Positions 25,860 to 35,340 of a DNA stretch of 64,000 bases are shown here, piece after piece. The stretch covers positions 1,674,001 to 1,738,000 of the forward strand of contig NZ_CP064786.1 in assembly GCF_017094485.1 (NCBI RefSeq), given 5' to 3'. Within the stretch, counting starts at the first letter, position 1; the number at the start of each line of letters is the position of its first letter. Made by a program: the position numbers and the translations under genes. The notes under the pieces were generated by a model. The model saw only the letters and a list, made by a program, of their open reading frames with translations. It ran no database searches and was not told the DNA's origin. The stretch is from Natranaeroarchaeum sulfidigenes (GTDB taxonomy: Archaea; Halobacteriota; Halobacteria; Halobacteriales; Natronoarchaeaceae).

Positions 25860-26927
25860 TTACAGCGGGAACGGGTCTGCTGCCGGATCCCACTCTCCCG
25901 CTCTCGCGTCGACCAGACAGCTGTCGAGTCCCTCACGAATAGCCGTCTCATCGAGCGAACGACCAATGAAAACCAGCTCGGTTCGAGGGTCGTCCCGCTC
26001 GGGATCCCACCGACCGATCGGTCCTGCCTCGACGGATGGGCCGGCCTGACTGAGGCCGATTACCTCTTCCTCGCGACCCGCGATCCGACAGATCCCCTTC
26101 GCCCGGATCACCTCGCCCGTCCAGTCATCGAGCCAGTTGGCAAATCGCTCGGGGTGAAGCGGCTGCGTCTCGCGGTAGACAAACGAGGTGACGCCGTGGG
26201 CTTCCGCGGGCGAGTGTTCCTGCTCGTCGTGGTCGTGAGCGAGACTGCGCTTCCAGCCCTGTGACTGGCGAGCCTCCTCGAAGTCGAATCGACCAGTATC
26301 GAGAACCAGGTCCGGATCGACCCTCGAGTACTCCGTTCGCTCGATGTGGGCTCGCGGCTGTAACTCCCGGACCGTCGCTTCGATCTCGCCGAGTGCATCG
26401 TCCGAGAGCAGATCCGTCTTGTTGAGTAACAGTACATCACAGAACTCGATGCCATCGATGAACACCGTCGAGAGCGGCCGTTCGACGTCCGAATCGGGCT
26501 GGCGATTCTCCGGGTCGAACTCGTTCCAGAACCCGAAACTATCCAGTACGGTTACCATCGTGTCCAGTTCGAGGCGATCGGCCGTATCCTCGACCATCGT
26601 TTGCGCGATCGGGATCGGCTCGCTGATCCCGGAGGCCTCGACGACGAGCACGTCGAACTCGCGGGATTCGGCCAGTCGCTCTGTTTCGGTCGCCAGATCG
26701 TCGCCCAGCTCACAGCAAATACAGCCGTTCGAGAGGTCGACGACCCCCTCCTCGTCGCTCTCCCGGGTGAGCAAATCGGCGTCGACGTTGACTTCTCCCA
26801 TGTCGTTGACGATTACTGCTATGTCGTGGTCACCCGGGTTCGACAGCAGGTGGTTGATTAGCGTCGTCTTCCCCGCGCCGAGATAGCCGCAGACGACTGT
26901 CACCGGTATCGTGTCGTTCTCCCCCAT
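25860..26927 (-). CDS. CobW/ZNG1-type GTP-binding metallochaperone
   Basis: The 355-residue GTPase has Walker A GYLGAGKTT at 14-22, the family metal-binding CxCC motif at 69-72 (NGCICCELGDD), the EASGISEP switch, and NKTDLL for guanine recognition. A histidine-rich stretch (HDHDEQEHSPAEAH) and a CobW C-terminal domain follow. Family members deliver zinc or cobalt to client enzymes. The client here is unknown, although zinc alcohol dehydrogenase and zinc-finger genes are close by. The ATG at 26927 is used; an upstream extension is not conserved-looking. Confidence 0.9.
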   Translation of the reverse strand: MGENDTIPVTVVCGYLGAGKTTLINHLLSNPGDHDIAVIVNDMGEVNVDADLLTRESDEEGVVDLSNGCICCELGDDLATETERLAESREFDVLVVEASGISEPIPIAQTMVEDTADRLELDTMVTVLDSFGFWNEFDPENRQPDSDVERPLSTVFIDGIEFCDVLLLNKTDLLSDDALGEIEATVRELQPRAHIERTEYSRVDPDLVLDTGRFDFEEARQSQGWKRSLAHDHDEQEHSPAEAHGVTSFVYRETQPLHPERFANWLDDWTGEVIRAKGICRIAGREEEVIGLSQAGPSVEAGPIGRWDPERDDPRTELVFIGRSLDETAIREGLDSCLVDARAGEWDPAADPFPL

Positions 26928-26966
26928 ACGTATAGATGTATGTCGGGGTCGCAAAAAACCCGACCG

Positions 26967-28265
26967 TCAGGCCGACTCGGCGGCCGGCGTGAGATCGCTG
27001 GCTTTCGACCGCGACTGCTCGACGACGGTCGGTCGTGCCTCGAAGTCGACGAGAACGTCGTCGTCCCCGTAGTTCACGTCGTTGACCTGTGCGTTGTCGT
27101 GGATCCAGGAGACGACGCTCATCGTCTCTTCGGTCATCGGCAGGACGAGCCGTTCGTGCTCCCAGTCGGGCAACTCGGCGTCGATCCGGTCGATCAATGC
27201 GTCGACATTCTCGCCCTCCTGCCCGCTTACTGCGACCGGATTGGGGGCGAGCGCGGACAGCGCTGCACGTTTCTCGTCGAGCTCCTCGGCGTCGACTTTG
27301 TCGATCTTGTTCAACACCGTGACGATCGGCGCTTCGTTGCGCTCGTAGAGCGTGTCGTGACTCGTCACCAGTTTCTCGCGGATCTCCTCGACGGGATCGC
27401 TGACATCGACGACCAGCAGGATGAGGTCGGCCCGGTAGACCTGATCCAGCGTCGACTTGAACGACTCGACGAGCCAGTGGGGCAGATCACTGATGAATCC
27501 GACCGTGTCGGTGAGCAGGACGTCACGCCGCCGTGCCTCCATTTTCCGGGTCGTCGTTCCGAGAGTAGTAAAGAGGCGGTCCTCTGACTTCGCGGTGGAA
27601 TCGAGATCGGGATGGAGCTCCTCGTTCTCGTCGACGTCCAGATCGGTCGCGAGCTGACGCATCAACGTCGACTTGCCCGCGTTCGTGTAGCCAGCCAGCG
27701 CGACCAGATCGAACCCCGACTCCCGGCGCTGCTGGCGGCGGTGTTCCTCGGTCTTTTCGATCCGTTCGAGCTCGTCGCGGATGTTGCTGATCTGCTTTTT
27801 GATGTCCTGCTCGCGGCTCTCGTCGTACTCGCCAAGGCCCATGAAGCCGGGGCGTTCCTCGCGTTTCGCCAGACTAGTCTTCGCCTCGGCTCGCGGGAGT
27901 TCGTAGCGAAGCTCCGCGAGTTCGACCTGTAATTGGGCCTTGCGCGTCTGGGCGCGCTGGCCGAAGATATCCAGAATCAGTGTGAACCGGTCGATGACCT
28001 CGACGCCGGTCGGAAGTTTCTGCCCCAGATTGTACGTCTGGTACGGATCGAGGCGATTGTCGAAGATTACTGCCTCCGCGTCAAGCTGCTCGGACAGGAC
28101 TGCCAGCTCCTCGACTTTCCCCTCTCCCATCCCCAGCGCGGGGTCTTCTGTCCGTGTCTGTGTGACCTCACCGACGACAGTATAGCCCGCCGCGCGGGCG
28201 AGGTCGCTGATCTCGGACGTGTCGGGCGTACCGGAATCGACGCGTTTGGCGATTATCGCGTTCAT
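26967..28265 (-). CDS. hflX: GTPase HflX
   Basis: This 432-residue protein has the N-terminal HflX domain (VIFDNRLDPYQTYNLGQKL, RFTLILDIFGQRAQTRKAQLQVELA), a coiled-coil middle, and a GTPase domain with G1 GYTNAGKST, G3 DTVGF and G4 NKID. HflX binds 50S subunits and splits or rescues stalled ribosomes in bacteria and is widespread in archaea. An ATTTAATAG TATA-like element on the minus strand lies about 45-55 bp upstream of the ATG, suggesting a short leader. Confidence 0.94.
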   Translation of the reverse strand: MNAIIAKRVDSGTPDTSEISDLARAAGYTVVGEVTQTRTEDPALGMGEGKVEELAVLSEQLDAEAVIFDNRLDPYQTYNLGQKLPTGVEVIDRFTLILDIFGQRAQTRKAQLQVELAELRYELPRAEAKTSLAKREERPGFMGLGEYDESREQDIKKQISNIRDELERIEKTEEHRRQQRRESGFDLVALAGYTNAGKSTLMRQLATDLDVDENEELHPDLDSTAKSEDRLFTTLGTTTRKMEARRRDVLLTDTVGFISDLPHWLVESFKSTLDQVYRADLILLVVDVSDPVEEIREKLVTSHDTLYERNEAPIVTVLNKIDKVDAEELDEKRAALSALAPNPVAVSGQEGENVDALIDRIDAELPDWEHERLVLPMTEETMSVVSWIHDNAQVNDVNYGDDDVLVDFEARPTVVEQSRSKASDLTPAAESA

Positions 28266-28365
28266 GTGAGTGGGCCTGTCAGCTGTGGCTACCGATAGGC
28301 GCTCGATACCTATTAAATGCGGGTCCGGTGGTCGCCCCTGACCAGAGAATCACGACTCCCCTCAC

Positions 28366-29115
28366 CTACCGACCGATCGTCCCCTGACGAGTTACGGGCG
28401 CATCCGGGTCGATCACGAACGCCACCAGTATCGAATCGGCTACCGCCGTAATCGCGGGCTCTCCGTCGACGAGCAGGCCGCTTTCCGCCTCACTGAAACT
28501 GGTATCGCCAGCCGTCACCTCGCCCTCGAACACGTAGAAATAGGTGTCCCGCCCGGACGCGGACGGGAGATCAACGGTTTCCCCCTCGCTCAGCCGGATG
28601 TCGTAGAAATCGACCTCGTTCCGCACGAACAGCGGCGCGTCGGATCCCTCGGGTCCAAACAGATGCCGCCACTCGTTTGCGACGTGATCTGGGATCGGTT
28701 CGTGTTGAATCTTCGGCGGCAGCTCCAGACTGGGCGGCCGAACGAATATCTGGAGCATACGAAGCGGTGGATCGTCAGCAAGCGTGCGTTCTTCGTGCCA
28801 GAAGCCGCTCCCGGCGTTCATCACCAGCATGTTCTCAGCGTCGGTGACGAGTTTGTTCCCCTCGCCGTCGTCATGGCGCATGACGCCGTCGGGCACCCAC
28901 GAGATGATCTCCTCGTTGCGGTGCTGGTGCATCCGAATGAGCGTGTCGGGATCCATGAACGACTCGACGACGGTGGCAAGGGGGCCGTAGCCGTGGTCGT
29001 CGTGGTCGGGGTGGTTCCAGCCGGGGAAATTGAAATGCGTCCGGAACTTGCCCTGATTCTGCGAGACGTCGGTTCGAGGGGCTCTGTAGAGGGTTGCCGT
29101 GGACTGGGAGTTCAT
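28366..29115 (-). CDS. pirin family protein
   Basis: This 249-residue bicupin has the metal ligands of pirins in the N-terminal cupin: H63 and H65 in RMHQHRNEEI, H107 and E109 in SGFWHEER. The C-terminal cupin half lacks ligands, as usual. Pirins are iron-binding proteins, some with quercetinase activity. No redox partner is adjacent. The ATG at 29115 is the first in frame. Confidence 0.88.
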   Translation of the reverse strand: MNSQSTATLYRAPRTDVSQNQGKFRTHFNFPGWNHPDHDDHGYGPLATVVESFMDPDTLIRMHQHRNEEIISWVPDGVMRHDDGEGNKLVTDAENMLVMNAGSGFWHEERTLADDPPLRMLQIFVRPPSLELPPKIQHEPIPDHVANEWRHLFGPEGSDAPLFVRNEVDFYDIRLSEGETVDLPSASGRDTYFYVFEGEVTAGDTSFSEAESGLLVDGEPAITAVADSILVAFVIDPDAPVTRQGTIGR

Positions 29116-29162
29116 AGATGGTATTCGGAGGCGCGGGTAGAAAACTTCGTTGTCGAGAGCAG

Positions 29163-30383
29163 TCAGGAAACCGTTGGTTCCACAATAACTAGCCCGTCTT
29201 GATCGGTGAAGACGAGCGAATCGTCAGTTGAAAGCAGTGGTGTCCGCCCATCGAACGGGACCTCCCCATCGTGGAGTACCGTTCCGTCGTCGATCCGAAC
29301 CGCGTACAGCAGGTCGCTGTCGTCGAGTGCGTATGCGATTCCATCCAGCACCACTGGCCCGCCGGAGACCTCGTTTGTGGTCCGATGGTGCCAGTTTTCC
29401 TCGCCAGTCGTACGGTCGTAGCTGTAGAGCCCGGTTTCGTCGCCGACGAGGAGCGATGTCTCGGAGAGGACGGGATCCACAACGCCACCGGGTTCAGCGT
29501 CGAACAGGAGCTCGTTCGTTTCGAGGTCGATCGCTTTCGTCTCGTATCTCCCGACGGAGTACAGGACCGAATCCTCGATGGTGAAGTGGCGGCCGTGTTC
29601 GACTCCGAACAGATCGGCAGATTCGAGCAACTCCTGGCCGTCGATATCGTATACATAGGCGGTGTTGAGCTCGCCGATGAAGACGAAATTCTCGGTGACC
29701 GCCAAATCTCGGAAGTTATTCACAATCGAATCTTCGTCCCACGTCTCGACGAATACCTGGTCGCCATTCGTATCGAATACTTCGAAGGCCATCGTGGTGT
29801 CCTGTGTCCGATTCCGGCTACAAGCAAACAGATACTCGTCACAGACTGCGAACTGTGAGACCGATTCGTGCTCGTTCACTGCCGTGCGCGACCAGACCAG
29901 ATCGTCACCGGGTGTTAGCTTCACGATTTTCCCGCCGTCATCTGTCGGTCCCGCCATATAAACCGAGTCGTCAGTAAGATGTGTGCTGGTCACTCCGTCC
30001 CACTCTCTGGTTTCGGAATCGTACCGTGTTTCAACTGCCCGAGTATCCGGGTTGATGGCCGCTAAAGCGCCCGAGTTTCCACCGATAACGTAGACCGATT
30101 CATCGACCACTCCATGAGGTCTGATTTCCGGGTTCGTTCTGATATCGTTCTCTTCAATGAACGCATCGAGCCCGTCCACGTCGGTACCAGTCCACGCCAC
30201 CTCGAACGAGACGGAATCCTCGGAATCGGCTGTATCCTCATCCCCGCTATCAGACTCATCCGACCCGTCGGCTGGAGATTCGTCGTCGCCCTCTTCAAGC
30301 TGTAAACAGCCAGCAGCCCCAAGACCAGTTACTCCCCCAACGACAGCGAGTAGAGTCCGTCGCCCCGTGTTCAGACCGTCCAT
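29163..30383 (-). CDS. secreted lipoprotein with PQQ-type beta-propeller, paralogue 1
   Basis: This 406-residue protein has a twin-arginine signal (TGRRTLLAVVGGVTGLGA) ending in a lipobox cysteine AAGC, then a low-complexity acidic linker (EEGDDESPADGSDESDSG), then about seven repeats of the PQQ/WD-like blade type (LAAINPDTRAVETRYDSET, LYSYDRTTGEENWHHRTT, LYAVRIDDGTVLHDGEV). It is exported through Tat and anchored on the outer face of the membrane. It is the first of three paralogues lying side by side. No PQQ-dependent dehydrogenase active site is seen, so the propeller is more likely a binding scaffold. Confidence 0.85.
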   Translation of the reverse strand: MDGLNTGRRTLLAVVGGVTGLGAAGCLQLEEGDDESPADGSDESDSGDEDTADSEDSVSFEVAWTGTDVDGLDAFIEENDIRTNPEIRPHGVVDESVYVIGGNSGALAAINPDTRAVETRYDSETREWDGVTSTHLTDDSVYMAGPTDDGGKIVKLTPGDDLVWSRTAVNEHESVSQFAVCDEYLFACSRNRTQDTTMAFEVFDTNGDQVFVETWDEDSIVNNFRDLAVTENFVFIGELNTAYVYDIDGQELLESADLFGVEHGRHFTIEDSVLYSVGRYETKAIDLETNELLFDAEPGGVVDPVLSETSLLVGDETGLYSYDRTTGEENWHHRTTNEVSGGPVVLDGIAYALDDSDLLYAVRIDDGTVLHDGEVPFDGRTPLLSTDDSLVFTDQDGLVIVEPTVS

Positions 30384-30507
30384 GATTAGTAATTTAATTT
30401 TCAGAAAATAAAGTCATCGGAGAGTTTCGACAGAGACGAAGGATAACAGAATCGGACCGTCTGGAGTGTCGTCATACTTATTATTACTGAGTGAAGACAG
30501 TACAGTA

Positions 30508-31770
30508 ATGTCACCCCCGGAGAGACAGGGTCCCCAGCGGATCGGTCGACGTGCCGTCCTGAGCAGCGCGGGAGCACTCTCCATGGGGGCACTGGCTGGG
30601 TGTATGCAGCCCCTGTTGGAGGGGGACAGTGATGACGGTGACCCTACCGACGGATCTACTGGTGGATCGAACGGCGAATCAGACGGTGATTCGACGGATG
30701 ACGATCCGGCTGGCCCCGAGTCAGTCTCACTGGAGGAAACGTGGCGCGGCTCAGAAATCGACGCGTTCGACGAGCCGTTCCATCCGAGGTTCATCCGCTC
30801 GGTCGACGAGACACTGTATATCACCAGTCAAACGAGTATTGTCGAGTTCGACCCCAGTACCGGTACACAGCAACGCGTCTTCGACCTGGAGTTGGTTGAA
30901 TACGGTGAGCATGGTGAGTTCCGAGAGCGGGTCCTCGACTGCACGGTCTTCGATGACGAACTGTACGTTACGACGGAGTTCGACGACGACGAGGTCGCCA
31001 GTCGAGTTCACAAGTACGGTTCGTCGACGGAGCGAGAGTGGACCTACGAACTGGAAGACCCCGACCACTGGATCAATGCAATCGAAGTCACCAGCGGGTG
31101 GGTCTACATCGGAGCATCGACGTCTGGGTCCGATGCGGAGGGCAGTTTTACCGTTCTCAACCAGCAGGGCAACTCCGAGTTCTACGAATACTGGCCACCT
31201 GACGACGATCTCAACAGTTTCCAGGACTTTGTCACGCACGACCGCTTTCTGTACATCGGGACGCTTGGGCCACCACTGGTATTCGATATGGAAGCCAGGA
31301 CCCTGTTGAATACGCAAGAGGAGTTCGGCATCTCGCCAGGCCGCAATTTTACGCTGGTCGACGACATCCTGTATGCAGCACCATCGAGCAATCTGCGGGC
31401 ACTCGATCTAGACGCCAGAGAGGAGCTCTACGATGTTAGCGTCGAGCGGCATACACGACCTCCAGCGGTTCTGGATGACCGTGTGATTATCGGCAATTCG
31501 ACCGGGCTCTATGGACACGACCGATCGACCGGTGAAGAGCTATGGTACGCCAGAACAACCGACGGGATCGAGGACTCTCCAGCAGTGATCGACGGCGTCG
31601 CGTTTGGTGTCGATGACCACGAGATGCTATACGCTGTGGACGTAGAAACGGGCGACCTCCTGTACGACGACGACGCACCAGTTTCCAGAGCAGACCAGAC
31701 CGTTTCGATCGGATCCGAACTGGTGCTCGCAGGAGAGCGGCTCAAATCGTACTCCGTGATCACCGAGTAA
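30508..31770 (+). CDS. secreted lipoprotein with PQQ-type beta-propeller, paralogue 2
   Basis: This 420-residue paralogue starts MSPPERQGPQRIGRRAVLSS with a Tat motif and lipobox LAGC, then AGCMQPLLEGDSDDGDPTDG, a TM-proximal sequence shared nearly word for word with paralogue 3 (AGCMQPLLE). The propeller repeats match in order (IVEFDPSTGTQQRVFDLE, LYGHDRSTGEELWYARTTDG, LYAVDVETGDLLYDDDAP). The chosen ATG at 30508 is preceded by AT-rich DNA (TTATTATT). It is transcribed divergently from paralogue 1 and convergently with paralogue 3, whose stop directly abuts its own. Confidence 0.85.
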   Translation: MSPPERQGPQRIGRRAVLSSAGALSMGALAGCMQPLLEGDSDDGDPTDGSTGGSNGESDGDSTDDDPAGPESVSLEETWRGSEIDAFDEPFHPRFIRSVDETLYITSQTSIVEFDPSTGTQQRVFDLELVEYGEHGEFRERVLDCTVFDDELYVTTEFDDDEVASRVHKYGSSTEREWTYELEDPDHWINAIEVTSGWVYIGASTSGSDAEGSFTVLNQQGNSEFYEYWPPDDDLNSFQDFVTHDRFLYIGTLGPPLVFDMEARTLLNTQEEFGISPGRNFTLVDDILYAAPSSNLRALDLDAREELYDVSVERHTRPPAVLDDRVIIGNSTGLYGHDRSTGEELWYARTTDGIEDSPAVIDGVAFGVDDHEMLYAVDVETGDLLYDDDAPVSRADQTVSIGSELVLAGERLKSYSVITE

Positions 31771-33054
31771 TCAGGGAAACTGTGGCTCGACCGATTTGAG
31801 CCCGTCTGCATCGACGAATACGAGCTGGGTGTCGTACGGTTCCAGGTGACTTGTCGAGAACTCCTCGTCTGTGGAACTATCTACGAACTGATCGTCGTAG
31901 AGTACCTCGCCGGTCTCGATGTGCAGTGCAGACAGTACGTCAGCATTGTCAAGCAGGTATGCGACCCCATCGATCACGGCAGGTGGGTGCTCGGGATCAC
32001 CGGTCAGCCGGTGGTGCCAGAGTTCCTCACCCGTCTCCCGGTTGTAGGCGTACATCCCCGTTTCCCCAGCTACGAGGATATGTTCATCAACAACGACTGG
32101 CGGTTCGGAGCCACCGACATCCGCAGAGATGAGTTCCTCACCGGAGTCCAAGTCATATCCACGGAGCCCGCCGTCGACGGTATAGACCGTTCCGTTCACT
32201 ACAGTGTGATCTTGTCCGATCGACATTCCGAACTCCTCTTCCGGATCAACGATCTCACCGGCATCAATATCGTATGCCAGCTGGTTATTCAACTCGCCCA
32301 TGTATACGATCCCATCGTGTACGAAAAAGTCAGTGAAGGCGTTTACTGACTCCTCTTCGGGCCACATCTCTGTGAAGACTTCCTGACCATTCGAGTTGAG
32401 CACCTCGAACCGGGAGCCCCCATCGACATCACCAGTCGTGTGTGATCCGACGAACACCTGATCACCATCCGTCGCGACCGCACCAATGGTTGTCATATCC
32501 TCGTGCATCTCGTGGGTCCAGCGGAGCTCGCCCTCGGATGAGAGCTGACACACGACTCCGTTATCTTCAACCGAGTGAGTGGACTGGACGTAGATCCGAT
32601 CGTCCTCAAACAAAAAACCGTCCAGAGAGCCAGTAGTCGGCTCAACAGCACCCTCCAGAACCGTCTCGATCTGCAGGGCGTCTGGATCGACTCCCACGAG
32701 GGCACCCTCCCGGGTCACTGCATAGAGCAAGTCCTCAAATACCTGCATAGGAGAACGGTCGAAACGCACGTGATCGTCGAGTGATTCAGCCCCTTCCAGA
32801 AACGCTTCTTCCCAGACCACCTCGAAGCCCGATACGTCCTCTAGATCGTCACCACTCTCATCATCGCCGTTCGCGCCGTCCGAGTCATCATCTGAGCCGT
32901 CATCACTGGGCCCCCCGTCATTCTGATCTGCTTCGGATTCCTCCAACAGCGGTTGCATACAGCCCGCAACCCCACCGAGGAGGGGAATCGTTGCGACTCC
33001 CAGGAACTCCCGCCGTCTGTGCTCTGTTTTGGGCCGCGATGATCGTCGGTCCAT
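31771..33054 (-). CDS. secreted lipoprotein with PQQ-type beta-propeller, paralogue 3
   Basis: This 427-residue paralogue starts MDRRSSRPKTEHRRREFLGV with a Tat motif, and the lipobox VAGC is followed by MQPLLEESEADQNDGG and an acidic linker. Blades follow the same order as in the two neighbours (MYAYNRETGEELWHHRLTGD, VLSALHIETGEVLYDDQF). The frame extends upstream to 33090, but the Tat context favours the ATG at 33054. The shared N-terminal words with paralogue 2 suggest these two are the closest pair of the three. Confidence 0.85.
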   Translation of the reverse strand: MDRRSSRPKTEHRRREFLGVATIPLLGGVAGCMQPLLEESEADQNDGGPSDDGSDDDSDGANGDDESGDDLEDVSGFEVVWEEAFLEGAESLDDHVRFDRSPMQVFEDLLYAVTREGALVGVDPDALQIETVLEGAVEPTTGSLDGFLFEDDRIYVQSTHSVEDNGVVCQLSSEGELRWTHEMHEDMTTIGAVATDGDQVFVGSHTTGDVDGGSRFEVLNSNGQEVFTEMWPEEESVNAFTDFFVHDGIVYMGELNNQLAYDIDAGEIVDPEEEFGMSIGQDHTVVNGTVYTVDGGLRGYDLDSGEELISADVGGSEPPVVVDEHILVAGETGMYAYNRETGEELWHHRLTGDPEHPPAVIDGVAYLLDNADVLSALHIETGEVLYDDQFVDSSTDEEFSTSHLEPYDTQLVFVDADGLKSVEPQFP

Positions 33055-33177
33055 TGAACTGACAGTACAACTCAGGAATAAAAAATTCACTGATGCAAAC
33101 AGGACAACCAGATGAACAGTATGCGACCACGACAGTTGCGATATATTTAAATATAGTTATTGGAGTGATTAAACTGG

Positions 33178-33993
33178 ATGCTGTCGAAGCCGCTGGGGGT
33201 CGTCAAATACGCACTCTTTGCTGTCTTTGACCCTGCACGGATCGTCTCGGGGAGCGTTACAGAGTTCGATCGGACACGTTGGCGGCAGTTCAAACGGGCG
33301 ATCCAGTTGAGTCTGTTCTATCTGGTAAATCTGGTGTTGTATGCCGTCCCACTGACACTCGCGGGGTTCGGTCAGGTCGGTGATCCGGGTGAATCACCGG
33401 CGATCGTCGAGAGCGTCGCTGCGGGAATTGGGATTGGCCCAGAACTGCTCTGGTCGTACGTGATGGCGTTTGTCCAGAACTGTTCGTATCTGTTCTTGTT
33501 TTCGATACTTACCTTTGTCATGTTCCATCTCGCAGTCTGGGTGACACGCAGTTCCAACGGCTACCTGCAGTCGATTAACACTGTCGTGTACAGTACTGGA
33601 ATCTATCTTGCAGCGATTTTTAGCGTGACCTGGTACATTACGATGGCTGAGTCTATTGTCGTCGCCGAAGAGTGGCTGATCTGGCTGCAAGCGGAGTTTG
33701 TTTATACGATCATCGACGCGGTCGGTAGCGATCTGGAACTGGCAACGGGGCGTCCGGAACCGGTGTCGCTCGCAGATGCAACCCGGGCCGGTGTCTCCAC
33801 ACTCGCCTTGCTGTTTGTCTCCATTGCCTACTACCTCTACTCGCTGTATCTCGGTGCGCAGATCAATCACGATGCCAACCGGACGACTGCGCTGCTCACG
33901 GTCGTTCTCGTAGTCGTTTCACCCGCGTTGTTCGTCCTCGGATCCGTACTGGTTGCACTGTACGGTGGCGCACTTTCACTCACCACGGTTTAG
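33178..33993 (+). CDS. polytopic membrane protein, Yip1-like
   Basis: The 271-residue protein has about five or six hydrophobic helices (roughly 45-65, 95-125, 135-160, 205-228 and 238-262), and a basic N-terminus LSKPLGVVKYALFAVFDPARI that fits the Yip1-type family found in archaea. It is two bases upstream of the next gene, so they are probably one operon. The promoter is likely the AT-rich stretch GATATATTTAAATATAG at 33142-33158. The function is unknown; a role in membrane organisation would be a guess. Confidence 0.75.
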   Translation: MLSKPLGVVKYALFAVFDPARIVSGSVTEFDRTRWRQFKRAIQLSLFYLVNLVLYAVPLTLAGFGQVGDPGESPAIVESVAAGIGIGPELLWSYVMAFVQNCSYLFLFSILTFVMFHLAVWVTRSSNGYLQSINTVVYSTGIYLAAIFSVTWYITMAESIVVAEEWLIWLQAEFVYTIIDAVGSDLELATGRPEPVSLADATRAGVSTLALLFVSIAYYLYSLYLGAQINHDANRTTALLTVVLVVVSPALFVLGSVLVALYGGALSLTTV

Positions 33994-33995
33994 TC

Positions 33996-34532
33996 ATGAC
34001 ACAACAACAGACATCACAATCCGAAGCGGCAAACAGTACAGACGACGACCAGCCCACGGAGCGCTACAGGACACGTCCGACGATCAAACCGCCCGCGATC
34101 TGGGCAGCAATTACAGTCCTCGTTGGCGGTGTACTCACGCTTGTCTCGCTGCTAAACGTTTTCGGACTCGAAGATCAGGGCGTTGCAACCGTCGTAGGCC
34201 TGGGAATTGCGGCGCTCACAGGGCTATTCCTCACCCGGCACCTTATCATTATTTTCCTGCTTACTCGGACGACATACACCGTCACACCGACGGAACTTCG
34301 TCATGAATTCTCACTCTGGCTACAGACGAAATCCCGATCAATCCCGATGGATCAGGTCCGTGGACAGGAGTTCGAACAGGATGCAATCCAGCGAACCTTC
34401 GGCGTCGGGTCGATATCGGTACTCACTGGAGGGACCAACAGTAGCCTCGGTTACGTCTCGTTCAAAAACGTTCCAGATCCCACAGAAGTTAGCGATCGAA
34501 TCCGGACGTACCGCGACTCATCGGCGGACTGA
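33996..34532 (+). CDS. membrane protein with bacterial PH-like domain (bPH2)
   Basis: The 178-residue protein has a polar N-terminus, two TM helices (about 32-52 and 65-90), then a PH-like beta domain (TTYTVTPTELRHEFSLWLQTKSRSIPMDQV) ending in GYVSFKNVPDPTEVSDRIR. This pattern fits the bPH2/YdbT-like family. It starts two bases after the preceding Yip1-like gene, implying co-translation. The substrate or lipid partner is unknown. Confidence 0.8.
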   Translation: MTQQQTSQSEAANSTDDDQPTERYRTRPTIKPPAIWAAITVLVGGVLTLVSLLNVFGLEDQGVATVVGLGIAALTGLFLTRHLIIIFLLTRTTYTVTPTELRHEFSLWLQTKSRSIPMDQVRGQEFEQDAIQRTFGVGSISVLTGGTNSSLGYVSFKNVPDPTEVSDRIRTYRDSSAD

Positions 34533-34629
34533 GCACTGCACAGGTCGATCAACTACCAGATCACGAAGAACGCGTGGAGCCCCCTCTATTGATTCACCGT
34601 GTGCCATGCTATTCATGTCGGGAAAAATA

Positions 34630-35289
34630 TCACGCCGTCCGATCCACCACTTCAGTTACCGCGTAGAACGGTACGGTATCGATCAGCGCGACGAGTAGCT
34701 TCACGATGTACTGACCGAGGACGATCGAGGCGAGCGCCCAGCCCCACTGCGGGTCTCCGCCAAGCCCCATCGCGGGGAAGATGGCGAACCCCAGCGTGAT
34801 GAACACGACGGTGTCTACGCCCTGACTGACGGCGGTCGAACCACAGTTGCGGAGCCACCGATATCGGCCCGCCGTTCGCTGTTTGATCTCCGAGAACAAT
34901 CGGACGTCGAGGTGCTGTGCCAGCGCCAGGGCGACGACAGACGCGAGAATGATCGACGCCGAGTCACCGAGCGTCTGGGCAAACGCGTCCTGCCCCTCGA
35001 AGAACGGTGCTGCCGGCATCCAGATCGCCATGAAGACGAGCGCGTACGAGAGCACCAGCGTCAACACAGTCCCATTGACCACCGCGGCGGCATACTCCCG
35101 GCCGTGATATTCTACCAGCAAGTCAGATGCCAGATACGCCAGCCCGAAGGCGACAAAGCCCGCGGGGATCGCCACGCCGCCGATCAGTGGCAGTTCGAGC
35201 CACGTTAGCTTCGCAGCCAGCACGTTCGCAAGGACGACCGACCCCGCGAAGATCGCGGTGAAGATCGCCTTCGTATCGTCGATGTTCAT
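34630..35289 (-). CDS. queuosine/archaeosine precursor transporter (YhhQ/VUT family)
   Basis: This 219-residue protein has six TM helices and the family motifs NVLAAKLTWLELPLIGGVAIPAG (N-terminal) and YLASDLLVEYHGREYAAAVVNG, then STAVSQGVDTVVFITLGFA. Bacterial YhhQ imports 7-deazaguanine precursors of queuosine; in archaea the equivalent substrate would feed archaeosine in tRNA. A salvage role is inferred from the family only. The ATG at 35289 fits the family start. Confidence 0.88.
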   Translation of the reverse strand: MNIDDTKAIFTAIFAGSVVLANVLAAKLTWLELPLIGGVAIPAGFVAFGLAYLASDLLVEYHGREYAAAVVNGTVLTLVLSYALVFMAIWMPAAPFFEGQDAFAQTLGDSASIILASVVALALAQHLDVRLFSEIKQRTAGRYRWLRNCGSTAVSQGVDTVVFITLGFAIFPAMGLGGDPQWGWALASIVLGQYIVKLLVALIDTVPFYAVTEVVDRTA

Positions 35290-35340
35290 AGCACTGCTGA
35301 ACCAGTGCTACCGAAAGAATCCTTCGATAAGGCCCGAAGG

